A stretch of 32,311 nt of DNA from Lutacidiplasma sp049802875 (GCA_049802875.1 JBARNH010000010.1:1-32311); one strand, 5' to 3'; shown: positions 16,316 through 25,653, numbered from the stretch's first letter. Numbers and translations: made by a program. The notes: generated by a model not told the origin, from the letters alone.

Positions 16316-16933
16316 ATGCGGCCCCTCCGACCGCTCATCCTCATCGTCGGGATATTGATCGTCGCGGCGGGAGTTATCCTCGCCGTGGTGCCCCTGGTCC
16401 CCGACACCTCGAAGAGCGTCTCCGCCAACTCCCCGGCGACTTTCCACCTGGGCTTCCGAGTTCCGGTGCTACCGAGCGAGCCGGTCGCGGCGAGTTGGAC
16501 GTCTAGCGCATCCGTGACCATAGTCCTCCGGACCTGCGCTTCCATCAACTCCTCCGCGACGACGATCTGGGGGCAGTGTACTGGCGGTTCGAACGTCACC
16601 ATGACAGGTACGAGCGGGTCCACCACCACGAGTATTCCCCCTGGGGGGTATCTGTGGGTCGCCTTGGTCGGCCCGGCCGCTCCCGGGGCCAACCACACCG
16701 CTTCACTCGCACTATCGACGAGTAGCCCGAGCGGCGCGCTCGGCCTCTGGGCCTTCGGCGGGCTCCTGGTGGCACTCGGCGCTCTCTTCCTCTACCGAAA
16801 GAGAAAGCGGATCCGCGCCGCAGAGGCGTCCCGCCTCGCCGCCCTATCTACCCCCCTGGGAGCCCCGCCGCCGATCGACCCGCCCGGGTCCTCCCCGGCC
16901 GACGAGTCGACTTCGAGCGGGCCCCGAAGTTAA
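16316..16933 (+). CDS. Membrane-anchored surface protein of unknown function
   Basis: A 205-residue protein not assigned to a family. It has a hydrophobic N-terminal segment (residues 6-27, signal anchor or signal peptide), an extracytoplasmic domain of about 110 residues rich in Ser and Thr with sequons (NSS, NVT, NHT) and two cysteines (C74, C88) that could pair, a second membrane segment (about 141-160), a basic stop-transfer sequence (RKRKRIR, 161-167) and a Pro/Ser-rich cytoplasmic tail. This layout is the same as that of the two large surface proteins further along. A TATA box 29 bases upstream fixes the start. Confidence 0.75.
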   Translation: MRPLRPLILIVGILIVAAGVILAVVPLVPDTSKSVSANSPATFHLGFRVPVLPSEPVAASWTSSASVTIVLRTCASINSSATTIWGQCTGGSNVTMTGTSGSTTTSIPPGGYLWVALVGPAAPGANHTASLALSTSSPSGALGLWAFGGLLVALGALFLYRKRKRIRAAEASRLAALSTPLGAPPPIDPPGSSPADESTSSGPRS

Positions 16934-17027
16934 CTCGATCGGCGCCAGCGGCGGTGGCGGCCGGCGAGCGGATCGTCGGAGCGACCTTCGCCGATCCCCC
17001 TCGTTACGACCGCCCGGCGTCCACAGG

Positions 17028-17035
17028 GATATATA
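17028..17035 (+). promoter_or_regulatory. TATA box of the TrmB-like regulator transcript
   Basis: GATATATA begins 31 bases before an ATG at 17059, which opens a short leader frame rather than the regulator itself. Confidence 0.6.
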
Positions 17036-17058
17036 CGTGCCCATACGTATTCCGGCAC

Positions 17059-17130
17059 ATGGTGCGAATCCGGCCGAGCGATGAGACTCGGCCGGGGGTC
17101 ACCCCCCTGATGGAGTCGCGCGCATGGTGA
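17059..17130 (+). CDS. Possible leaderless 23-residue ORF overlapping the regulator start
   Basis: The frame begins with ATG at the position expected for the transcript start (31 bases from the TATA box) and encodes MVRIRPSDETRPGVTPLMES plus three residues. Its TGA (17128-17130) lies just past the ATG of the TrmB-like gene at 17124, overlapping it by seven bases. The regulator has no obvious Shine-Dalgarno site, so ribosomes finishing this frame may restart on it. The coding status is inferred from position only. Confidence 0.4.
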   Translation: MVRIRPSDETRPGVTPLMESRAW

Positions 17131-18239
17131 CTCCTTCTCGAGGCGAATACCGACCCGTCGACCCGGCGCTGAACTCGCAGTTCCTGACTCCCAATTGGAA
17201 CCCTTCGGATACTTCGACGCGTGACTCTGCGCCGGGGGCCGGGCGGATCCCATGGCCGTCCCACCGAGGTCCGGGGGGACTGCAAGGGTTCGGGCTTTCG
17301 TCCCGGGAAGCCCGCGTGTATCTGGCCCTCATAACGCTCGGACCTTCCGGGGCCCGTCGGGCGACCGAGGGCTCGGGTCTCCACCGAGCCACCGCGTACC
17401 GCGTACTTTCCCGACTCGTGGCCCGCGGGCTGGTGACGTCCGACCGACGTTGGCCCCGGGAGTACCACCCGCTGCCGCTGCGGGTGTTGGTCGAGCGGAA
17501 CGTCGCATTCCTGCGAGATGAGATCGAGCTGCGGCACTGGCTTCTCCGCGCCTTCGCCTCAACTCCCGAGCCGACCAACGGCGGTCACCTCGTCGGGCGC
17601 CCGGACCCCGGTCGGAACCCGCCTTCCGGCGCCCCCGAGCGTGGGACGGAGGTTCCGATCGGGATGACGACGATCGGCTCGGCGACGGACTCGCCGCTGA
17701 TCCGATATCTCCAAGGCGCCCGCCGCGAGGTGAACGCCCTCATCCGTCCCCTGATGATCCCCGCGGGACTTCGGGCGAAGGTCGGTGCATCCCTCGCCCG
17801 TGCTTCGGCCCGAGGGCTCCACGTCCGGGTCGTACTCGATTACTTCGCCGCGGACCTTCGATTTGCGGCGCAACTTCACCGCGAGCGGACGACCCGCGGG
17901 CCCAATCTCGAAGTGCGGCATTTCACGCCCCTCGGCGGGCACGTCTACGTGGTCGACGGTCAGGCGGCGCTGCGGTTTCCCACGCTTTCCGGTTCCTCGA
18001 GGGACCCGGATTTCGGATTCCTTTCGGCCGACCCGGATTTCGTTAGGTCCCAGGCCGCGCGGTTCGATGCGGTATGGGACGATGCGGTCGCGCGAAAGGG
18101 AAGTCGACCCCCGACGGCACCCGGCGCGCCGGCGACCGCGGGATACTCGCCCGTGCCGTCCCGCACCGGGCCCCCGACCGTCGGTGAGGTCCGCTCGGTG
18201 CCGTTCAACGGCATGGCCGGTCGAGTGGGGTCTCGGTAG
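17124..18239 (+). CDS. TrmB-like transcriptional regulator
   Basis: A 371-residue protein. Residues 53-120 form a winged helix-turn-helix of the TrmB type: LQGFGLSSREARVYLALITL, then a recognition helix LHRATAYRVLSRLVARGLV and a basic wing. Residues 175-330 resemble the phospholipase-D-like effector domain of TrmB proteins (PLIRYLQGARREVNALIRPL, a RGLHVRVVLDY strand, then GGHVYVVDGQAALRF). It carries a long disordered N-terminus (about 50 residues) and a Pro/Gly-rich tail, both unusual. TrmB proteins sense sugars and repress or activate transporter genes; here the neighbours are surface proteins and glycan genes, so control of those is a guess. No earlier in-frame start exists; a stop lies upstream at 17082-17084. 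Confidence 0.82.
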   Translation: MVTPSRGEYRPVDPALNSQFLTPNWNPSDTSTRDSAPGAGRIPWPSHRGPGGLQGFGLSSREARVYLALITLGPSGARRATEGSGLHRATAYRVLSRLVARGLVTSDRRWPREYHPLPLRVLVERNVAFLRDEIELRHWLLRAFASTPEPTNGGHLVGRPDPGRNPPSGAPERGTEVPIGMTTIGSATDSPLIRYLQGARREVNALIRPLMIPAGLRAKVGASLARASARGLHVRVVLDYFAADLRFAAQLHRERTTRGPNLEVRHFTPLGGHVYVVDGQAALRFPTLSGSSRDPDFGFLSADPDFVRSQAARFDAVWDDAVARKGSRPPTAPGAPATAGYSPVPSRTGPPTVGEVRSVPFNGMAGRVGSR

Positions 18240-18444
18240 TTCCGTCGCTCGGAGATCCGACACCTCCGGTCGATATTGCCAGTTCGGAACGAGCCGGCGC
18301 GACTGATTGGAGCGAACTGACGATTCTGAGTTGAGGCGGCGGACTCTCGCTCTCTCATCGCCGTCCCGGGCGGTCGTAGACCATTCGGTTTCTCACCCCC
18401 GATGGGGGACTGATACGCTTGCGACGAGCCCGAATGGAGGCGAA
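18240..18444. other. Intergenic stretch before the Kelch/PKD gene
   Basis: About 200 bases. A short CCCCC-GAT-GGGGG hairpin is present near 18397-18410; nothing else is recognised. Confidence 0.35.
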
Positions 18445-18452
18445 CGATTAAG
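18445..18452 (+). promoter_or_regulatory. TATA box of the Kelch/PKD surface protein gene
   Basis: CGATTAAG begins 32 bases before the ATG at 18477, implying a leader of at most two or three bases and favouring that ATG over an upstream TTG at 18471. Confidence 0.55.
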
Positions 18453-18476
18453 AGGGGTCGCGCATCCGCGTTGATT

Positions 18477-21400
18477 ATGTGGAACAGCCGGGGGGTTGGC
18501 TCCCCGAGTGCGACTCGAGTTTCCGTAGCGGCCGCGATCGGGATCGTCGTCCTGTTCCTCCTGAGCTCCCTTTCCACTGCCGGCGCCGCCGGAACCCCGG
18601 CCGGCGCTAGCACTACGAACGATTCGGCGAACCTGGTCGCCGCGGCCGAGGCCTCCCTAGGCGCGGGGGACGGACCGGCGGGCGGCTCACCGGCCCAGTG
18701 CGCCTCCGTCTCCGGCGCGAGCGCCACCTGCACCCCGTCGAGTCCACTCCCTCCGGGCTCTCCTACTGCTGCCAATACGACCGGCGGGGAATGGGTACCG
18801 GTCAACTACTCCCGGGCCTACACGTCGCTCGCCTACGACGGGCGGGATGCCTACGTCGTCGCTTTCGGCGGGATGGACGCGGCAGGGCACGCTCTCGGGG
18901 ACACTTGGAAATATGCCGAAGGGGGCTGGACGCTGCTCCTGACGTCGACCGCGCCGTCCCCTCGATGGGGGGCGGCGATGGACTACGACGACTCGTCGTC
19001 CAGCATCATTCTCTTCGGGGGGACCAACGGCACCGCGGTCTTCAACGACACGTGGGCGTATTCGGGAGGAATTTGGACCAACGTAACGACCAGTCACGAT
19101 CCCAGCCCACGGGCATTCGCAGGGATGACCTACGACGCCAACACTTCCGACGGCTACTCGATGATGTTCGGTGGCGCGGACGGTGCGACCCTTTCGCTCA
19201 ACCAGACGTGGGAGTATCATGCGGGCGCTTGGTCGATCCTTACCTCGTCCGGACCACCGGCCCTCAAGGGAAGCAGCCTCGCTTTCGATAACCACATTGG
19301 CTACGCCGTGCTCTACGGCGGAGTTCTGAGCGGCGGGACCTACTCTTCGGCGACCTGGGAGTACCGGGGCGGAGTATGGAGACTCGGACCGACCGGTCCG
19401 CCCAAGCTCGCTTTTGCCGGCATGGCCTTCGACCGCGCCCCCAACGTGAAGGCGCTGGTGCTGTTCGGAGGGACCAACGGAGTTACGACCCTCGACGGCA
19501 CGTGGGAACTGATCAATGAAACCTGGACTCCAGAGTCGTCCGGCACCCTACCGGCCCGCGCCGGCGTCGCCCTCACTTTCGACGGCTTGCACCCCGACTT
19601 CTACATCGTGCTCTGGGGCGGCCTGACCAGCGCGTCCCCGTCCACCGCGCAGAGCGACACCTGGAACTATACCGGCCCCGTGACGGGATGGAACGAGGTG
19701 ACCCCCGGCGGGCACCCGCCGGCCCTCACGGGAGCCTCCTTGGTCAATCTGCCCAACCAGAATGAGGTCGTCTTGTTCGGGGGGTTGGGAGCGCTCGGGT
19801 ATTCGGACGCGACCTACATCTTCCAGGGCGGCTCGTGGACGCTCGACAGCGCCGCCGCCACGGCACCGTCCGCTCGAGCCTACTCCGCGTCGACCTACGA
19901 TGCTGCTCTCGGAGCGGTCATCCTCTTCGGCGGCGTGAATACCCATGGAACCTACCTCAACGACACCTGGGAATTCACCGGAGGTGTGACCGGAACCTGG
20001 ACCAACCTGACCTCGAGCCTCACCGGCCCGACGCCGTCCGCTCGTGACTACTCAGGGATCGCTTACGAGGCGGCTCCTAACAACGAGGTCGTCCTTTTCG
20101 GCGGGACCAACGGACCGGACTTTTTCAACGACACTTGGACGTTCTCCGGCACCGCGTGGGCGAATGTGACCCCCATTCGCTCACCGAATCAGCGGGCTGA
20201 CCCGATGATGACCTTCGACGGCGTGGACGGGTACGTGCTCCTGTTCGGCGGCTACAACAACTCTCCGATGGTCTTCGGCGACACTTGGGTCTTCCACCCG
20301 ACGACCCTCACATGGAGCGAGTTGACGCCGGCCACCCCCCCTTCCGCACGCCTTGGGTCGCGCGCGGCGTACGATCCGTTCAACGGATACGTCGTCATGG
20401 CCGCTGGAGCATCGACCTTCACGACTTCGCTCAACGACACGAACGGATTCATCGGGGGCACTTGGACGCCCTTCTCCCCACCCCTTTCCCCGCCGGCTCG
20501 ATACGACGCCGCGCTCTCGTATGATAGGGGCGACAAGTACATCGTTCAGTTCGGCGGCTACAACTACACCACGATGTCGGCGCAATCCGACACGTGGCTT
20601 TGGGTCGCTTTCAGCGCAGAAGCGACGGCTGCTCCGAACCCCACGGACGTCGGGGTCCCCGTTGACTTCGGGGTCTCCGCGGTCGCAGGAATCGGTCACT
20701 ACACCTACAACTGGTCGTACGGCGACGGCTCGAGTTCGGGTCCGATCACGGTGCCTCCGGTCCACACCTACTTGACCGCGGGGACGTACAACGCCTCGGT
20801 CACCGTCACCGACCAGCGGACCCCGACGCCCGATCAAACGACAGCGAACGTGACGGTCATCGTGAACCCCATGCTCACCGTCGTCGCGTCCGCGACCCCG
20901 GACGCTGGGGCCCCGGGAACCGTCATCGAATTCAACGCGACGATTAGCGGCGGCACCCGGCCGCTGACCGAGATGTGGGTCTTCGGTGACCACACGGCAG
21001 CCGTGTCAGGGCAGAACGTGACCCATGCCTACTCCGCCACGGGGACGTACAACGCGACGATCTTCGTGAACGAGACGAGTGGTGCCCTGGTCGCCGTGAA
21101 CGAAACAGTCACGGTCCGCATCGCGACCCTCGCCGCGCAGGTTTGCGCTAGGAACTCCCCAATGGTGTCCGCGTGTACCACCTCCACCACGACCGATGTC
21201 GGCGTGCCGGTGATCTTCAACTCTACGCACTATGGCGGAGTCGCGCCGTACACGGTCAAGTGGCTATTCGGCGACGGCGGGAGCTCTACGCTCAACAATA
21301 CGACCTACGCCTACGCCACCACGGGCACCTACGCGGTCGACTTCTGGATCAACGACAGTGCCTCGAACCACTTTTTCGCTACGCTCACGGTGACGGTGGT

Positions 21401-22652
21401 ACCGCTCCCGACCGCCTCGGTGCAGGTCGCACCGAACCCCACGGACACGGGGGTGACGGTGGTCTTCAACAGCACGGTACTTCACGGGACCCCCGCGTTC
21501 ACCTACCTGTGGACGTTCGGTGACGGCGGCACCGCCACGACCGCCAACGCGACCCACGCGTACACGACCGCCGGGACGTTCTCGGTGTCCTTCGTCGTGA
21601 CGGATGCCGTGGGAGAAATGGCCTCAGGAACTTCGTCGGTCACGGTGGTCGCCGGTCCGAGCGTCTCGGCATCCGCCACCCCCTCACCGAGCGAGGTGGG
21701 CGTGTCGGTCGCCTTCACTGCGTCGGTCACCGGAGGATCCTCGCCCGTCTCGGTCGCCTGGGTCTTTGGTGACGGAAGCCACGGCACGGGCGCGACCGCC
21801 TCCCACACTTACGCCGCGAGCGGAACCTTCACCGCGACCGCCTGGGCGAACGACAGCGCCGGTCTCAGCGCCCACGATACCGTCACGGTGACGGTGAATG
21901 CGGCGATCAGCTCCACCGCGACCGCCTCTCCTTCGACTGCGGACGTCGGCGTCCCTGTCACGTTCACGGGTGCGTCGACCGGTGGCGTCGGCGCGGTCAG
22001 CTACGCCTGGTCGTTCGGTGACGGGACCGCCGGGACGGGGGCCAGCCCGACGCACGCCTATGTCGCCCCCGGAACCTACAAGGCAACCCTCTGGGCGAAC
22101 GACTCGCTCGCAGCCTCCGGAACCTCGTCGACCATCGTCACGGTTGTCGGCGACCCCGCGATCTCTGGGTTCTCGGTTAGTTCCTCAAGCGTGAGTTCGG
22201 GAGGATCGGTCACGTTCTCCGCCACGGTCAGCGGGGGAACAGCCCCGTACTCCTACGCGTACACGGGACTGCCCGCGGGCTGCGCGTCCACGAACGCGGC
22301 CTCCCTGACCTGCAGCCCCTCGGCCACAGGTTCCTACACCGTGCACCTCGAGGTGACGGACGCTCAGGGGAAGACCGCGAACTCAACTGTCTCACTGGAT
22401 GTCACCTCGTCCACGAGCTCGACGTTCCTCGGGCTGCCGGCGCTGTACGGGTATCTGCTCCTCGCGCTGATCGTTGTGATCATCGCCGCGCTGGTCATCT
22501 GGCTCGTTGTCCGGCGAGGAAAGGCACAGTCTACCGAGGCGCCTCCTCCCTCGGGCGCCGAAGCGTCGACCGCTCCCGGGACCCAACCCAAGGAGCCCGA
22601 AGCCGAGGAAACGGGCGACTCCACTCCGACCACCGACGAAAGCGAGAAATAG
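18477..22652 (+). CDS. Giant surface protein: signal peptide, 12 Kelch-like repeats, about 7 PKD domains, C-terminal anchor
   Basis: A 1391-residue protein. A signal peptide covers about residues 13-40. From about 80 to 710 there are twelve Kelch-like repeats, each with an FGG turn followed by a DTW-like strand (for example FGGTNGTAVFNDTWAY), enough for two six-bladed propellers. From about 713 to 1314 come six clear PKD domains, with FGDG or YGDG and HTY/HAY signatures, and a seventh divergent one. A single membrane helix (about 1318-1345) is followed by RR and a 46-residue acidic, Pro/Thr-rich cytoplasmic tail. N-glycosylation sequons (NDT, NVT, NAT, NDS) are very frequent. It is likely an anchored, glycosylated adhesin or envelope protein; Kelch and PKD domains commonly bind glycans or proteins. 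No enzyme domain is seen. Confidence 0.88.
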   Translation: MWNSRGVGSPSATRVSVAAAIGIVVLFLLSSLSTAGAAGTPAGASTTNDSANLVAAAEASLGAGDGPAGGSPAQCASVSGASATCTPSSPLPPGSPTAANTTGGEWVPVNYSRAYTSLAYDGRDAYVVAFGGMDAAGHALGDTWKYAEGGWTLLLTSTAPSPRWGAAMDYDDSSSSIILFGGTNGTAVFNDTWAYSGGIWTNVTTSHDPSPRAFAGMTYDANTSDGYSMMFGGADGATLSLNQTWEYHAGAWSILTSSGPPALKGSSLAFDNHIGYAVLYGGVLSGGTYSSATWEYRGGVWRLGPTGPPKLAFAGMAFDRAPNVKALVLFGGTNGVTTLDGTWELINETWTPESSGTLPARAGVALTFDGLHPDFYIVLWGGLTSASPSTAQSDTWNYTGPVTGWNEVTPGGHPPALTGASLVNLPNQNEVVLFGGLGALGYSDATYIFQGGSWTLDSAAATAPSARAYSASTYDAALGAVILFGGVNTHGTYLNDTWEFTGGVTGTWTNLTSSLTGPTPSARDYSGIAYEAAPNNEVVLFGGTNGPDFFNDTWTFSGTAWANVTPIRSPNQRADPMMTFDGVDGYVLLFGGYNNSPMVFGDTWVFHPTTLTWSELTPATPPSARLGSRAAYDPFNGYVVMAAGASTFTTSLNDTNGFIGGTWTPFSPPLSPPARYDAALSYDRGDKYIVQFGGYNYTTMSAQSDTWLWVAFSAEATAAPNPTDVGVPVDFGVSAVAGIGHYTYNWSYGDGSSSGPITVPPVHTYLTAGTYNASVTVTDQRTPTPDQTTANVTVIVNPMLTVVASATPDAGAPGTVIEFNATISGGTRPLTEMWVFGDHTAAVSGQNVTHAYSATGTYNATIFVNETSGALVAVNETVTVRIATLAAQVCARNSPMVSACTTSTTTDVGVPVIFNSTHYGGVAPYTVKWLFGDGGSSTLNNTTYAYATTGTYAVDFWINDSASNHFFATLTVTVVPLPTASVQVAPNPTDTGVTVVFNSTVLHGTPAFTYLWTFGDGGTATTANATHAYTTAGTFSVSFVVTDAVGEMASGTSSVTVVAGPSVSASATPSPSEVGVSVAFTASVTGGSSPVSVAWVFGDGSHGTGATASHTYAASGTFTATAWANDSAGLSAHDTVTVTVNAAISSTATASPSTADVGVPVTFTGASTGGVGAVSYAWSFGDGTAGTGASPTHAYVAPGTYKATLWANDSLAASGTSSTIVTVVGDPAISGFSVSSSSVSSGGSVTFSATVSGGTAPYSYAYTGLPAGCASTNAASLTCSPSATGSYTVHLEVTDAQGKTANSTVSLDVTSSTSSTFLGLPALYGYLLLALIVVIIAALVIWLVVRRGKAQSTEAPPPSGAEASTAPGTQPKEPEAEETGDSTPTTDESEK

Positions 22653-22689
22653 CGGATTTCCCGAGGACCCGGCCGAGACCGAGGGTGAG

Positions 22690-22697
22690 GCTTATGC
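22690..22697 (+). promoter_or_regulatory. Candidate TATA box of the ETGL-repeat protein gene
   Basis: GCTTATGC predicts transcription start near 22720, about 11 bases ahead of the ATG at 22731. The gene could also be read through from the Kelch/PKD gene 78 bases upstream. Confidence 0.4.
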
Positions 22698-22730
22698 CAA
22701 GTCCCGGGGTCTGGGCCGGCCGCTAAGGCC

Positions 22731-25562
22731 ATGCCGTCGCACCTACCGCAGCGCGATCACGGGGCGTCACGACGGGGCCGACTGGGGGCCCTTTCGGTCG
22801 TGCTGCTGCTGCTCGCACTCGCCCTGCTGGGCACCACCCTGACCGGTATCGGGTCCGCGAACGCGGCGCCGCCGACATCTTCGCTTGCGCGTCCTGTGAT
22901 GGGGGCCCAGCCACCTCCCGGAGAATACTGGGTGAACTTCACTGAGACCGGGCTCCCGGGGGGCACCTCCTGGGGGGTAACCTACTGCGGCACGGACTCT
23001 GGACCGATGACCGGCGAGATCACGTTCTTCGGGTCACCTCCGGGGTGTACGTACACCGTGGATTCGGTCACCGGCTATAGCGCCAGTCCCAATTCTGGTA
23101 CGGTGACCGTACCGGGGCCTGGGAACGGCAACCAAACCATCCCAATCACGTTCACGCCGATATCCTACCAACTCCAATTTTCAGAAAGCGGTCTGCCTTT
23201 CGGAACCACATGGTGGGCCAATCTGACCTCCCCAACCGCCGAGACCATGTCCGCCGTCGCGCCGGGGGATGTGGATTACTCGCTTCCTGACGGAACCTAC
23301 CACTATACGATCGCTTCCGACGACCCGGCATACTCGACGTCCCAGACCCCGGGTTCTACGACGATCTTCGGTGGACCCGATCCAGTATCGATCACTTTCA
23401 CAATCTCGGAGTTTTCGGAGACATTCAATGAACAGAATTTGCCTGGCGGCACCAAATGGGCGGTCACCGTCTCTGGCGAGTCACCCGTCGATTCGACCAC
23501 GACCTCCCTCGTGGTTACGGGCTTGGTCGACGGGTCGTACACCTACACGGTGCAATCGTTCAACACGTCCTGGTACAATGATGGCGGTGGCTTCACAATC
23601 TCCGGTGGAGACGGTTCACAAAACGTCGTCTTCGAGGAGAAAGCGTATACTGTGGAATTCTCGGAATCAGGTCTTATCCCGTCCACTGAATGGAGTGTCA
23701 CCTTCGACGGGATGAACCTCCCCTCCACCTCCGCGACGATTGCGTTCGATAACATTCCGAACGGCACGTATGGATTCGCGGTCGGTCAGATCTCGGGATA
23801 CTACGATACCCCGTCGTCCGGTTCGATTACCGTCCACGGGGGAGATGTTATCCAACCGGTCACGTTTTCGCGGGCGGTCTATAACGTAACGTTCAACGAG
23901 AGCGGCCTGACCGGTTCCACGAAATGGTGGGTCAACCTCACCTCCGGCCCGACCGGAGTCACCTCGCATCCGGGCAACTCGGGGCTTGGCACTACGATCA
24001 TCCTCTCCCTACCCAACGGAACCTACACTTACACGGTTCAGAGCGACGATAAGCGCTGGGAACCCACGACGGCATCGGGCGGTTTCACCGTCAACGGGGC
24101 GGCGCTGGTGTTCCCGGTCACCTTCACCGAATTGGTTTATGCGGTCACCTTCACGGCTGCCGCGCTCCCCCCCGGGCTGCAGTGGTGGGTTAACATCACT
24201 GCCGGCGGGCTCACCAACAACACCACGGGCTCCACGATCACATATCAGTTGGCGAACGGGTCGTATGAGTACCACGCTTCGTCGGCGCTCCGGGAGTGGG
24301 CGGCGCCGTCGGGACTCGCCAACGTCACCGGTGGCCCCCTGGGGGTCACGGTGACCTTCACCGACCATCTGTACCCTGTCACGTTCAACGAAACCGGACT
24401 CTCTCCCGGGACGGCCTGGTCCATCAACGTCTCGGGTACGGTGAACACTACGACCGGAGCGGCGATGACGTTCAATGAACCGAACGGTACAGCATCCTGG
24501 GTCGTCAGCTACCTTGCCGGCTACACGACCCGCGACACATACGGCAATGTTACCGTTCGAGGCATCCCGCTGTACGTCACGATCACCTTCAAGGGAGTTG
24601 CCTTCCCGGTCAAATTCACCGAAACGGGCATCGTCGAGACGGGTACCCCAATCGTTTGGTGGGTGAACGTAACCTACCAGAACCTCACGCTCTATGCGGC
24701 GTACGAGTTCTCGGCGACCGCGGGATTCGCTTACCTCTCCAACGGGACCTGGGTCTACACCGTGCAAACCGACGATAAGGCGCTCGCTCCGACGATTCCC
24801 ACGGACACGATCGTCGTCGATGGGGCGGAGCTCAACATCACGGTCACTTTCCTGGCGTCGACCTATCCTGTGGAGTTCGTGGAGACCGGACTGCCGTCCG
24901 GAGCCCTGTGGAGTGTGACGGTCATGTCGACCGCAATCGGCGCCACTCCGATATCGCTGGATTCGACGTCCACCTTCCTCACATTCAATCTTCAGAACGG
25001 GACCTACCAGTATCGCGTGCCGCCGAATGGCATCTATTTCCCCACGCCGGGGAACGGTTCCGTCCTCGTGAACGGAGGAGGAGCGATGCTCTCGATCGCC
25101 TTCGTTCGTGCCGAGTTCACGGTGACGTTCTACGAGACCGGCCTCGCGAGCGGGACTCTCTGGTCGGTCACGCTGGACGGAATCACGGAAACCTCGACGA
25201 ACTCCACGGTCGTCTTCTCGGTGGTCAACGGCACGTTCCCGTTCGAGGTCAGCTCGACCGCTGGCCCGACCCCGAATCCCTCTTCCGGGTGGGTCTATAT
25301 CTCGGGCGCTAGTAGCTCGATGACAGTCACGTTCGGCGCTACGGGCCAATCAGGGCTCGGACTTTCGGAGCTTCAGCTGGCCATCCTTGCGGGACTGATC
25401 GTCGCCGCGGCAATCCTGCTCGTCGCCGTGGTACTTTCCCGACGGTCGCGCCGACCCCCGCCCACCGAGTTCACTCCCCCGGCGGGGGCCACCAGCGAAG
25501 GCACCCCTGCGGAAGCGACGTCCCCCGCGGATCCCGCTTCGGCGTCGGACGCGGCTCCCTGA
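22731..25562 (+). CDS. Giant surface protein with ten ETGLPxGTxW repeats and C-terminal anchor
   Basis: A 943-residue protein. The N-terminus has a signal peptide (about residues 17-46, ending near ANAAPP). About ten repeats of 75-95 residues follow, each opening with a strand like FTETGLPGGTSWGVTY, FSESGLPFGTTWWANL or FVETGLPSGALWSVTV, then a DG/NGTYxYTV hairpin and a VTF strand, suggesting small beta-sandwich domains. A membrane helix (about 880-902), the basic RRSRR and a 40-residue Pro/Ala/Ser/Thr-rich tail end the protein. Sequons are abundant. Repeats of this wording are known in uncultured Thermoplasmata, often in thermopsin-like proteins; no peptidase domain is seen here. It probably forms a stalk-like or envelope protein, paired with the Kelch/PKD neighbour. 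The start ATG is the only sensible one before the signal peptide. Confidence 0.87.
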   Translation: MPSHLPQRDHGASRRGRLGALSVVLLLLALALLGTTLTGIGSANAAPPTSSLARPVMGAQPPPGEYWVNFTETGLPGGTSWGVTYCGTDSGPMTGEITFFGSPPGCTYTVDSVTGYSASPNSGTVTVPGPGNGNQTIPITFTPISYQLQFSESGLPFGTTWWANLTSPTAETMSAVAPGDVDYSLPDGTYHYTIASDDPAYSTSQTPGSTTIFGGPDPVSITFTISEFSETFNEQNLPGGTKWAVTVSGESPVDSTTTSLVVTGLVDGSYTYTVQSFNTSWYNDGGGFTISGGDGSQNVVFEEKAYTVEFSESGLIPSTEWSVTFDGMNLPSTSATIAFDNIPNGTYGFAVGQISGYYDTPSSGSITVHGGDVIQPVTFSRAVYNVTFNESGLTGSTKWWVNLTSGPTGVTSHPGNSGLGTTIILSLPNGTYTYTVQSDDKRWEPTTASGGFTVNGAALVFPVTFTELVYAVTFTAAALPPGLQWWVNITAGGLTNNTTGSTITYQLANGSYEYHASSALREWAAPSGLANVTGGPLGVTVTFTDHLYPVTFNETGLSPGTAWSINVSGTVNTTTGAAMTFNEPNGTASWVVSYLAGYTTRDTYGNVTVRGIPLYVTITFKGVAFPVKFTETGIVETGTPIVWWVNVTYQNLTLYAAYEFSATAGFAYLSNGTWVYTVQTDDKALAPTIPTDTIVVDGAELNITVTFLASTYPVEFVETGLPSGALWSVTVMSTAIGATPISLDSTSTFLTFNLQNGTYQYRVPPNGIYFPTPGNGSVLVNGGGAMLSIAFVRAEFTVTFYETGLASGTLWSVTLDGITETSTNSTVVFSVVNGTFPFEVSSTAGPTPNPSSGWVYISGASSSMTVTFGATGQSGLGLSELQLAILAGLIVAAAILLVAVVLSRRSRRPPPTEFTPPAGATSEGTPAEATSPADPASASDAAP

Positions 25563-25653
25563 AACGGAGCCGCACGCGTTCTCCGCCCCTTGGGCACGAG
25601 CGGACCCCGGACGGACCCAGGCGCCTGCCAATCGAACGGACCGCCGTGGGAGT
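25563..25653. other. Spacer between convergent genes
   Basis: 91 bases between the stops of the ETGL-repeat gene and the APS kinase gene; no clear terminator. Confidence 0.35.

Noticed and set aside
24009..25349. Minus-strand 446-codon frame opposite the ETGL-repeat gene
   Set aside because: Arg/Gly/Asp-rich shadow; the plus strand has ten recognisable repeats.
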